This document shows positions 8,894 through 16,683 of a DNA stretch of 64,000 bases, one piece after another. Source of the stretch: Xanthocytophaga agilis (lineage in GTDB: Bacteria > Bacteroidota > Bacteroidia > Cytophagales > 172606-1); NCBI RefSeq assembly GCF_030068605.1, contig NZ_JASJOU010000004.1:372001-436000 (forward strand), in the 5' to 3' direction. Position 1 is the first letter of the stretch, and every line of letters starts with the position of its first letter. The position numbers and the translations under genes are program-made. The notes under the pieces were generated by a model. That model was not told the DNA's origin. It searched no databases and saw only the letters and a list, made by a program, of their open reading frames with translations.

Positions 8894-10534
8894 ATGAAAA
8901 GACCATTTACTCTGCTACTCTGTATATTTTTACAGAGCATGTATATGTATAGTGTAGCGCAAAAGCCTGCACCTTCACCAGATCCTATTACTTCAGGAGC
9001 TAAAATTGCTGTTGTACAAACAGAATATGGAAAAGTACGGGGATATATTCACAACGGTATATTTACGTACAAAGGAATTCCCTATGCACAGGCTGCCCGC
9101 TTTATGCCTCCTGTAAAACCTGCATCCTGGGAAGGTGTACGCAGTTCTATGACGTATGGTCCTGTTTGTCCACTGATAGATCCTACAACAGCAGTAAACG
9201 ACGAAAGCGAATTCCTGTTTCATCACGACTGGGGATATACCAATGAAGATTGTCTGCGATTAAACATATGGTCGCAGGGTATCAATGATACCAAAAAACG
9301 CCCGGTTATGGTTTGGCTACATGGGGGAGGGTATTCGGCGGGTTCTTCTCAGGAACTACCTTCTTATGATGGAGAAAATCTTAGTAAGAAAGGGGATGTT
9401 GTAGTAGTGTCTGTAAACCATCGTCTGAATATCCTGGGATTTCTGGACTTGTCTGCCTATGGCGAAAAGTACAAATCTTCTGCCAATGTAGGCATGATGG
9501 ATCTGGTAGCAGCACTACAATGGGTAAAAGGCAATATTGCTCGTTTTGGTGGAGATCCTGACAATGTTACCATATTTGGTCAATCAGGAGGCGGTGGAAA
9601 GGTGAGTACACTTATGAATGCTCCTTCTGCAAAAGGATTATTTCACAAAGCTATTATTCAGAGTGGTGGGGGTGGATTGAACTTTAAGGAAAAGTCTATT
9701 TCAGGACGCATTAGTGCGGCAGTTCTTGAGGAACTGGGATTAAAGTCTACACAGATTGACTCTATACAGAAAGTACCCTATGATAAGCTGGCCGCTGCTG
9801 GCAAAAAGGCATTGCGTAAAGTGCAGGAACAGCTAAAAGCAGAAGGCAAAGAAATTCCTGGCTTTGGTTTGGGGTGGGGGCCTACTCAGGATGGAACATT
9901 CTTGCCTTATCAGCCTACTGCACCTGAAGCAATAGCTCTCTCAAGTGATATTCCGCTGATGGTGGGATCTACCAAAAACGAATTTATGGCTTCATTAAGA
10001 GACCCTTCTTTACGAACAGCTTCACAGGATGAAATCAAAGCCCGTTTACAGAAGCAATATGGAGAAAAAACAGATGCCTACCTGTCTGCTGTAAAAAAAG
10101 CCTATCCAGCAGACACTCGTCCAACAGACTTGATTGATATAGATGATATGTTCAGACGAGGTGCTATCAAGCAGGCTGATTTGAAATCAACAGGTAAAGC
10201 TCCTGTGTATATGTATTTGTTTACCTGGCAATCGCCTGTGCAGGATGGAGAGTATAAGGCTGTACATTGTATGGAAATCGCTTTTGCCTTTAATAATATC
10301 AGCCGTTGTGAGGAAATGACCGGAGGAGGCAAAGAGGCTATAACTCTGGCACAAAAGGTAAGTCAGGCCTGGATCAACTTTGCTAAGACAGGCAATCCCA
10401 ATCACAAGGGCCTACCTGTATGGCAAAAATACACACCAGCCAATGGAGCTACTATGATCTTTGATAATCAGTGTGTGGAAAAATACCATCATGACAAAGA
10501 GTTTCTGGAAATCACTCCAAGCCGGATGCTTTAA
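8894..10534 (+). CDS. Secreted type-B carboxylesterase
   Basis: A 546-residue alpha/beta-hydrolase with an N-terminal signal peptide (cleavage near VAQ23). The oxyanion motif is HGGG (143-146). The catalytic triad reads S231 in the nucleophile elbow GQSGG, E363 (STKNEF) and H458 (AVHCMEIAF). Full length for carboxylesterase/lipase type B. It is the first gene of a same-strand run of pectin-active enzymes, so it may remove ester decorations from rhamnogalacturonan, although the family also includes general esterases. The 370 bp before it are AT-rich and contain no gene. Confidence 0.88.
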   Translation: MKRPFTLLLCIFLQSMYMYSVAQKPAPSPDPITSGAKIAVVQTEYGKVRGYIHNGIFTYKGIPYAQAARFMPPVKPASWEGVRSSMTYGPVCPLIDPTTAVNDESEFLFHHDWGYTNEDCLRLNIWSQGINDTKKRPVMVWLHGGGYSAGSSQELPSYDGENLSKKGDVVVVSVNHRLNILGFLDLSAYGEKYKSSANVGMMDLVAALQWVKGNIARFGGDPDNVTIFGQSGGGGKVSTLMNAPSAKGLFHKAIIQSGGGGLNFKEKSISGRISAAVLEELGLKSTQIDSIQKVPYDKLAAAGKKALRKVQEQLKAEGKEIPGFGLGWGPTQDGTFLPYQPTAPEAIALSSDIPLMVGSTKNEFMASLRDPSLRTASQDEIKARLQKQYGEKTDAYLSAVKKAYPADTRPTDLIDIDDMFRRGAIKQADLKSTGKAPVYMYLFTWQSPVQDGEYKAVHCMEIAFAFNNISRCEEMTGGGKEAITLAQKVSQAWINFAKTGNPNHKGLPVWQKYTPANGATMIFDNQCVEKYHHDKEFLEITPSRML

Positions 10535-10555
10535 GGATACAAATTAACATGTACC

Positions 10556-10592
10556 CCCTTCCTTATCTTATATCACATGAGATAAGGAAGGG
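10556..10592 (+). terminator. Strong intergenic hairpin, terminator- or attenuator-like
   Basis: A perfect 13-bp stem (CCCTTCCTTATCT at 10556-10568 with AGATAAGGAAGGG at 10580-10592) and an 11-nt loop lie between the esterase and the GH78-like gene. No T-run follows, so it may stabilise the 3' end of the esterase message rather than terminate fully. Confidence 0.55.
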
Positions 10593-10627
10593 ATTAGTGT
10601 ATATGAACCTTCGATCTGATTCTCACG

Positions 10628-12268
10628 ATGAAACAATATTTTTATTTCTTTGGCTTTATACTGAGTAGTTTTTGTGGGAATGCACAAATTGCTTTTCAGG
10701 CAGAACGGCAGAGTTGGTTGCAAAAGGCGGAACTGTACAAACCCAAACTTGTTGAATCTGAAAAGCATCCTCTTTACCTGGTTAATCTGGTTCAGGATGC
10801 AACTGCATTTCAGGGATGGAAAGCTGTTAAAAGTGCTCCGTTAGATACACTCTATCAAACTTCTATCAAGAAACGGTCAGGTGTTGTTGCCGACTTTGGT
10901 GAACACCTGACTGGATATGTAAGCTTTTCTCTGCAGGCAATCTGGGGGACGTCTGATGCTCCGGCTCGTCTCAAACTAACTTTTGGCGAAGTTCCAGCAG
11001 AATTAGCTACTCCCTTTGATCCATATCCTGGAGGCTTGAGTCGGGCATGGCTACAGGATGAAGTTATAACTGTAATGGAAGTTCCTGCTACCATTACTAT
11101 TCCCAGAAGAATGGCATTTCGTTATGTGAAAATAGAGTTGTTGGGAGCCTCCAATTATTTTGACTTTCGTATCAGCGATTTGGTTTGTAAAGCTACAACA
11201 TCTGTTCCTGCAATGCCTTCCGCTCTGGCTTCTGGTACTTCTGAACAGATTGCGGCTATTGATAAAGTAGGGTTGCTTACGTTAAAGGAATGTATGCAAA
11301 CAGTATATGAAGATGGTCCTAAACGAGATCGGCGGTTATGGATTGGTGATTTGTATCTGGAGTCACTAGCCAATGAATACTCTTTTCGGAACTTTGACCT
11401 GACCAAACGTTGCCTGTATCTGCTGGCTGGTCTGGCTCAGAATGATGGGTATCTGCATTCCAACGTTTTTGAAACACCTGAGCCCCATCCACAAGCTGGC
11501 GCTCCTTTTCTGTTTGATTACTCACTGCTTTATAATGTGACACTCAAAGAATACCTGAGGGCTACTAATGATAGGGAAACGGCCTTTGATTTGTGGCCGA
11601 TAGCAAAGAAACAGATGGAGAACCCTAAAAAATACATGGATCCGTATGGTGTATTTGATGCTGCAACTGCTGCAAAAAACAGATGGTGGTTATTTGTGGA
11701 CTGGAAAAATGATCTGGACAGAACTGCTGCCATTCAGGGTATTATCATTTATTCTATGAAGAATACCTATGAACTGGCAAAACAACTAGGTAAAGAGTCT
11801 GAAGTAGCTGAACTACCCGAAATGATCAAAAAAATGACAGATGGTGCCAGAAAACGAATGTATGATAAGAAGATGGGAGTATTTGTAAGCGGACCAAACA
11901 GACAGATATCTTATGCCTCACAAATCTGGATGATTCTGAGCGGGGTCGCTACAAAATCCGAAGCTCGGAATGCCTTGAAGAAATTACAGACCGAGAAAGA
12001 TGTAGTTCGACCTGGAGGCCCTTACCTGTATCACTACTATATAGAAGCCTTGATTCAAAGTGGCCTGTCAGATATGGCTAAACAAGCCTTGCTTACCTAC
12101 TGGGGTGGTATGATCCGGAAAGGCGCTGATACATTCTGGGAAGTCTATGACCCTTCTGATGACAAAATCTCCCCTTATGGCTTTTATCCTATAAATAGCT
12201 ACTGCCATGCCTGGAGTTGCACACCTGTCTATTTTATCCGAAAATATGCAGATATATTTCAGAAGTAG
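10628..12268 (+). CDS. Alpha-L-rhamnosidase-like glycoside hydrolase (GH78-like)
   Basis: A 546-residue secreted protein (signal peptide ending FCGNAQ). A beta-sandwich half (about 70-195) is followed by an (alpha/alpha)6 barrel. The barrel begins with the GH78-type signature EDGPKRDRRLWIGDLY, the counterpart of the family's DCPQRxR...GDA segment. It is shorter than classical GH78 enzymes, which carry extra beta domains. Expected reaction: removal of terminal L-rhamnose from rhamnogalacturonan or its oligosaccharides. The assignment is good at clan level; the exact linkage is unknown. Confidence 0.78.
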   Translation: MKQYFYFFGFILSSFCGNAQIAFQAERQSWLQKAELYKPKLVESEKHPLYLVNLVQDATAFQGWKAVKSAPLDTLYQTSIKKRSGVVADFGEHLTGYVSFSLQAIWGTSDAPARLKLTFGEVPAELATPFDPYPGGLSRAWLQDEVITVMEVPATITIPRRMAFRYVKIELLGASNYFDFRISDLVCKATTSVPAMPSALASGTSEQIAAIDKVGLLTLKECMQTVYEDGPKRDRRLWIGDLYLESLANEYSFRNFDLTKRCLYLLAGLAQNDGYLHSNVFETPEPHPQAGAPFLFDYSLLYNVTLKEYLRATNDRETAFDLWPIAKKQMENPKKYMDPYGVFDAATAAKNRWWLFVDWKNDLDRTAAIQGIIIYSMKNTYELAKQLGKESEVAELPEMIKKMTDGARKRMYDKKMGVFVSGPNRQISYASQIWMILSGVATKSEARNALKKLQTEKDVVRPGGPYLYHYYIEALIQSGLSDMAKQALLTYWGGMIRKGADTFWEVYDPSDDKISPYGFYPINSYCHAWSCTPVYFIRKYADIFQK

Positions 12269-12410
12269 ATAGCAAAAATACCAACGTGCTATTTATATAT
12301 TGTACAGAATTCACGTCAAAACGAAAAACGCATACAATTATGCTTATGAAGTTTCACAAGACTGGCACAAACATTTCACAATAAGTATGTTATAAAGAGA
12401 GTTTTGGTTA

Positions 12411-12567
12411 CTTCAATCGTAGATGGTGGTGTAGGTGCGTTGGCAATCTTTTCTCCGCGAGGTTGGCCTTTGGCCTTGCGGGTGGGAGGATCGGAGAAAA
12501 GTGTCTTTTTCTTTCCCTACTTTTCTTTTGGACAAGCAAAAGAAAAGTAGAAGTTTAGGAAGAGTGA
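12411..12567. repeat. Structured intergenic repeat, copy 1 (partner at 30291)
   Basis: This non-coding stretch shares long blocks with 30291-30478: CTTCAATCG, GTGTAGGTGCGTTGGC, CGAGGTTGGC, CCTTGCGGG, GGAGGATCGGAGAAAAGTGT and AGGAAGAGTGA, in the same order. It contains two hairpins: CTTTTCTCCG (12448-12457) with CGGAGAAAAG (12492-12501), and a perfect 14-bp arm pair (12517-12530 with 12537-12550). The 430-bp gap from 12269 to 12700 holds nothing else that I can identify. Confidence 0.75.
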
Positions 12568-12700
12568 TGTTTAGAAACAATAAACAATATTAGCATTCAA
12601 AAAATATTCCACATTTTTGTAAATACTCTCAATTCTCTTGGTAAATAATCCATAATGCAGTCTAATAAAGAGTAGAAAGAATGTTAGACCTCTACTCCGA

Positions 12701-14092
12701 ATGAAAAGTCTGAACCCTACTCACCCGATGCTTCGGGTATTAAAAAATGGATTTGTGCTCTCAGTTTTTCTGGGAACTGTTTATACCACCTCCGCACAGA
12801 ATAATCCACCCAAAGGAAACGATTCCAACACGCCTTTGCATCTGTTAAAACCAGATTATCCGGTTCCCTATGGCTCACCTACCATTGAAAGCATCACAAC
12901 TGTATTGAATAGAGTGCATGGATACCTGGAAGGATCAACCCCAATCCAACTGGTTACGAAAAATACCAATGAGGTAGTTACAGAGTATAAAAAAATCAAT
13001 ACAGAAACTATATTAAAACCAGGTGATTTCAGGCTGCTTAGTTATGAATGGGGTGTCACCTATGCGGGTATGTTACTGGCTACAGAAGCTACTGGTGACT
13101 CAAGATACGCCGACTATACCAATAAACGCCTGAAATTCATTGCTGACATAACCCCACATTTTCGTGAGTTAGCTAAAAAGAATCCACAAGCCCAAAGTCC
13201 ATTGCGGTCTGTACTGACCCCTCATGCACTGGATGATGCAGGCGCTATGTGTGCCTCTCTGATCAAGTCTGTAAGAGCAGGCAATAAAGCAGAACTGCGC
13301 CCATTGATAGACAATTACATAGATTATATCACTACCAAAGAACTTCGTTTAGCAGATGGAACACTAGCCCGAAACAGACCTCAGATGCATACACTCTGGC
13401 TGGACGATCTGTTTATGAGTGTTCCCGCTCTGGCGCAAATGGGTAAGCTGACTGGTGACAAAAAATATTACGATGATGCAGTAAAGCAGGTATTGCAGTT
13501 TTCTCAGCGAATGTTCAATAAGGAAAAGGGATTATACATGCATGGTTGGGTAGAAGGCATGACTGTACATCCTGAATTTCACTGGGCTCGTGCCAATGGC
13601 TGGGCTATTATGACCAAAGTAGAGCTACTGGATGTATTACCGGAAGATCATCCGGGGCGAGGCCCTATTTTAGAATTGCTGAAGGCACATGCCAAAGGTC
13701 TGGCGGCCTATCAGTCGGGAGTGGGCTTCTGGCACCAGTTGCTGGACCGGGAAGATTCTTATCTGGAAACTTCTGCAACTGCTATCTATGCCTATTCGAT
13801 TGCCAGAGCTATAAACAGGGGATGGCTGGATTCTCTGGCCTATGCACCTATGGCCTTGCTTGCCTGGAATGCAGTCTCTACAAAGGTAAATGAGAAAGGT
13901 CAGGTGGAAGGAACCTGTGTGGGAACCGGAATGGGGTTTGATCCTGCTTTCTACTACTATCGTCCCATCAATGTATATGCAGCGCATGGATATGGACCTG
14001 TTTTATTGGCAGGTGCAGAGATTATTCATTTGTTGAAGAAGAATACATTTGAAATTAATGATAGCTCGGTGCAGTTAAAAGCTGCCAGATGA
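12701..14092 (+). CDS. Unsaturated rhamnogalacturonyl hydrolase-like enzyme (GH105/GH88 fold)
   Basis: A 463-residue secreted protein (signal peptide ends TTSAQ; Met10 at 12728 is an alternative start). The (alpha/alpha)6-barrel signature includes HALDDAGAM, TLWLDDLFMSVPALAQ with the catalytic-type Asp, and HWARANGWAIM. These enzymes release the unsaturated uronic acid left at the non-reducing end after a lyase cuts rhamnogalacturonan. It overlaps or abuts the following esterase gene, and a second GH105 lies at 15535. The two may act on different oligosaccharides. Confidence 0.85.
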   Translation: MKSLNPTHPMLRVLKNGFVLSVFLGTVYTTSAQNNPPKGNDSNTPLHLLKPDYPVPYGSPTIESITTVLNRVHGYLEGSTPIQLVTKNTNEVVTEYKKINTETILKPGDFRLLSYEWGVTYAGMLLATEATGDSRYADYTNKRLKFIADITPHFRELAKKNPQAQSPLRSVLTPHALDDAGAMCASLIKSVRAGNKAELRPLIDNYIDYITTKELRLADGTLARNRPQMHTLWLDDLFMSVPALAQMGKLTGDKKYYDDAVKQVLQFSQRMFNKEKGLYMHGWVEGMTVHPEFHWARANGWAIMTKVELLDVLPEDHPGRGPILELLKAHAKGLAAYQSGVGFWHQLLDREDSYLETSATAIYAYSIARAINRGWLDSLAYAPMALLAWNAVSTKVNEKGQVEGTCVGTGMGFDPAFYYYRPINVYAAHGYGPVLLAGAEIIHLLKKNTFEINDSSVQLKAAR

Positions 14093-14136
14093 GCCATCAT
14101 AACATTTTGAGTGTGTCCATACAACAAATTACTTTT

Positions 14137-15492
14137 ATGAAAATACAAAGAGACTCTTTGTGGGTAGGGCTATTTCTGTGCATAAGTGTAGCGGCTAACG
14201 CACAGAATGTCGCTGGGTCTGGTAAAGATTCATATCATGTACGGTTTGATTTTGGTTCGGGTAAAGTTGAAAAAGGATTCTTGCCGGTTACTCCGGTTAC
14301 ACTTTACTCGAAAGTATTGGGGTATGGATTTTTGCCAGAGGCCAGTGTACAGGCAGTAAGCAGAGGGGGAAAAGATGCTTTGAAGAGTGATTTTTGTACT
14401 AGCGACAACCCTTTTTTCTTTACAGTAGATGTACCTGAAGGAAATTATGATGTACAGGTTACATTGGGTGATAGCGAGGGTGAGTCTCTCACTACTGTCA
14501 AAGCCGAATGCCGTCGATTGATGATAGAGAAGGTACAGACACAAGCAGGTCATTTTGTTACACAAACGTTTACTGTAAATGTACGAAATAGACGAATTGC
14601 AGATACTTCCGAGGTAAAGCTTAAACCCAGAGAATTAAGTTATCTGCACTGGGATAATCAGTTAACACTGGAGTTTGGGAATACACTGCCTAAAGTTTGT
14701 GCTCTGGAAATTACCCACAACAAAGAGGCAGCAACAGTTTTCCTGGCAGGCAATTCGACAGTAGTTGACCAGGATAGGGAGCCCTGGGCTGCCTGGGGAC
14801 AAATGATTCCTGCCTTTTTTAAATCAGGCAGAATAGCTATTGCTAATCATGCCGAATCAGGAGAGTCTGCCAGTAGTTTTATTAAGGAACGTCGATTGGA
14901 AAAAATACTAAGCCTTATGAAGGCGGGCGATTATCTGTTTATTGAGTTTGCCCATAACGATCAAAAACAAACCGGCCCCAACATCGGTCCTTTTACCAGC
15001 TATAAAAAAGACCTGAAATACTTTATTTCAGAAACACGAAAACGAGGGGGAAGCCCTGTTCTGGTGACTTCCATGCATCGCCGCAATTTTGATTCTACAG
15101 GGCATATTGTCAATACACTGGGAAACTATCCGGAGGCTATGCGACAGGTTGCACGTGAAGAAAATGTGCCTCTGATAGATCTGAATGCTATGAGTAAAAC
15201 CTTGTATGAAGCCTGGGGACCTGAAAAATCGCTGAAGGCATTTGTTCATTACCCGGCTGGTTCTTTTCCGGGACAGGAAAAAGAGTTAAAAGACAATACG
15301 CATTTTAGTACATATGGAGCCTACGAAATAGCAAAGTGTATCGTGGTAGGAATAAAGGCTGCCAAACTGCCAATAGCTCAGTATTTGAAAGAAAACATCC
15401 CTGCATTTGATCCGGCAAAACCAGATGCGGTTGAAACATGGAGTTTACCGCTAAGCCCTCTGGTGCAGGTTATCAAGCCTGATGGCAATTGA
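14137..15492 (+). CDS. Rhamnogalacturonan acetylesterase-like SGNH hydrolase (CE12 type)
   Basis: The frame opens at 14089, where ATGA overlaps the upstream stop, but a normal signal peptide begins only at the ATG at 14137 (MKIQRDSLWVGLFLCISVAA), so I chose that start; it gives 451 residues. An N-terminal beta-sandwich of about 130 residues precedes an SGNH domain. Its blocks are LAGNSTVVDQ (nucleophile Ser), NHAESGES, FIEFAHNDQK (oxyanion Asn) and DNTHFSTYGAYEIA (Asp and His). Expected reaction: removal of acetyl groups from rhamnogalacturonan-I galacturonate, opening the chain to the lyase at 20877. Export to the periplasm or outside is expected. Confidence 0.86.
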   Translation: MKIQRDSLWVGLFLCISVAANAQNVAGSGKDSYHVRFDFGSGKVEKGFLPVTPVTLYSKVLGYGFLPEASVQAVSRGGKDALKSDFCTSDNPFFFTVDVPEGNYDVQVTLGDSEGESLTTVKAECRRLMIEKVQTQAGHFVTQTFTVNVRNRRIADTSEVKLKPRELSYLHWDNQLTLEFGNTLPKVCALEITHNKEAATVFLAGNSTVVDQDREPWAAWGQMIPAFFKSGRIAIANHAESGESASSFIKERRLEKILSLMKAGDYLFIEFAHNDQKQTGPNIGPFTSYKKDLKYFISETRKRGGSPVLVTSMHRRNFDSTGHIVNTLGNYPEAMRQVAREENVPLIDLNAMSKTLYEAWGPEKSLKAFVHYPAGSFPGQEKELKDNTHFSTYGAYEIAKCIVVGIKAAKLPIAQYLKENIPAFDPAKPDAVETWSLPLSPLVQVIKPDGN

Positions 15493-15534
15493 GTATCATT
15501 ACATGACTTACAATCTATTAATCTATATCTCTTT

Positions 15535-16668
15535 ATGAATACGAGAGTTCAAATTGTTATTTTTTTATTTCTGGCTGTTAGTATACATTCTTTTGGACAG
15601 GATCTGCCTAAAAAGAAAAAGATACTCAAATCCATGACAGTGGCCAATGCCTACTTCATGAAAAAATGGCCGGATACGGGTAAACCTATTGTAAGTCCGG
15701 ATCGTACCCGCCCAAGCAATATATGGACACGAGGGGTATATTATGAAGGACTAATGGCTTTGTATCAGATTGCACCTAAAAAAGACTATTACAACTATGC
15801 TGTTTCCTGGGGTGAAAGTCACAAATGGGGATTACGGGATGGTATCAAAACCCGAAATGCAGATAACCAGTGCTGTGGCCAGACGTACATTGATTTATAT
15901 CTGATTGATAAAAAGGAAGAACGTATACGGGATATTAAGGCTTCAATAGATAGTCTGGTAAGTAGTAGTAAGTTTGACGACTGGACCTGGGTTGATGCCT
16001 TGCAGATGGCTATGCCGGTAATGGCAAAGCTCGGTGTGATCTATAATGATACCCGCTATTATGAAAAAATGTACCAGATGTATGACCATTCCAAAAATAT
16101 ACAGGGTGACAAAGGGCTATACAATCCTGCTGATGGTTTGTGGTGGCGGGACAAGGATTTTGATCCTCCGTATACAGAACCTAACGGACAGGATTGTTAC
16201 TGGTCACGAGGTAATGGCTGGGCAGTGGCAGCTTTGGTACGGGTATTGGATGTCATGCCTGCCAATGCTCCTCATCGGGAAGAATACCAGAAAACGTATC
16301 TGGAAATGATGAAAGCATTGGTGCCTATTCAGCGAAAGGATGGATTCTGGAATGTGAGTCTGCATGATTCTACCAACTATGGAGGCAAAGAACTGACAGG
16401 AACAGCTTTGTTTACGTATGGAATGGCATGGGGCCTTCGCAAAGGATTGCTGGATGAGAAAACCTACAAACCTATTATTACAAAAGCCTGGAATGCGCTG
16501 GCAACAGATTGTGTGCACGACAATGGCTTTCTGGGCTATGTACAGGGTACAGGCAAAGAACCCAAAGACGGACAGCCACTGAGTTATGAAAAAGAACCCA
16601 ACTTTGAAGATTTTGGCTTAGGGTGTTTTCTTCTGGCAGGAAGTGAAGTATATAAGTTAAGCAAATAG
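15535..16668 (+). CDS. Unsaturated rhamnogalacturonyl hydrolase (GH105)
   Basis: A 377-residue secreted enzyme (signal peptide ends HSFGQ) of typical GH105 length. Characteristic segments are NIWTRGVYYEGLMAL, DDWTWVDALQMAMPVMA with the catalytic Asp, and YWSRGNGWAVAALVRVL; the C-terminus FEDFGLGCFLLAGSEVYKL is also typical. It is closer to the YteR/YesR group than the enzyme at 12701. It removes the 4,5-unsaturated galacturonate from lyase products. It sits 42 bp after the acetylesterase and 15 bp before the GH106 gene. Confidence 0.9.
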   Translation: MNTRVQIVIFLFLAVSIHSFGQDLPKKKKILKSMTVANAYFMKKWPDTGKPIVSPDRTRPSNIWTRGVYYEGLMALYQIAPKKDYYNYAVSWGESHKWGLRDGIKTRNADNQCCGQTYIDLYLIDKKEERIRDIKASIDSLVSSSKFDDWTWVDALQMAMPVMAKLGVIYNDTRYYEKMYQMYDHSKNIQGDKGLYNPADGLWWRDKDFDPPYTEPNGQDCYWSRGNGWAVAALVRVLDVMPANAPHREEYQKTYLEMMKALVPIQRKDGFWNVSLHDSTNYGGKELTGTALFTYGMAWGLRKGLLDEKTYKPIITKAWNALATDCVHDNGFLGYVQGTGKEPKDGQPLSYEKEPNFEDFGLGCFLLAGSEVYKLSK

Positions 16669-16683
16669 CACGTTTATTAACGT

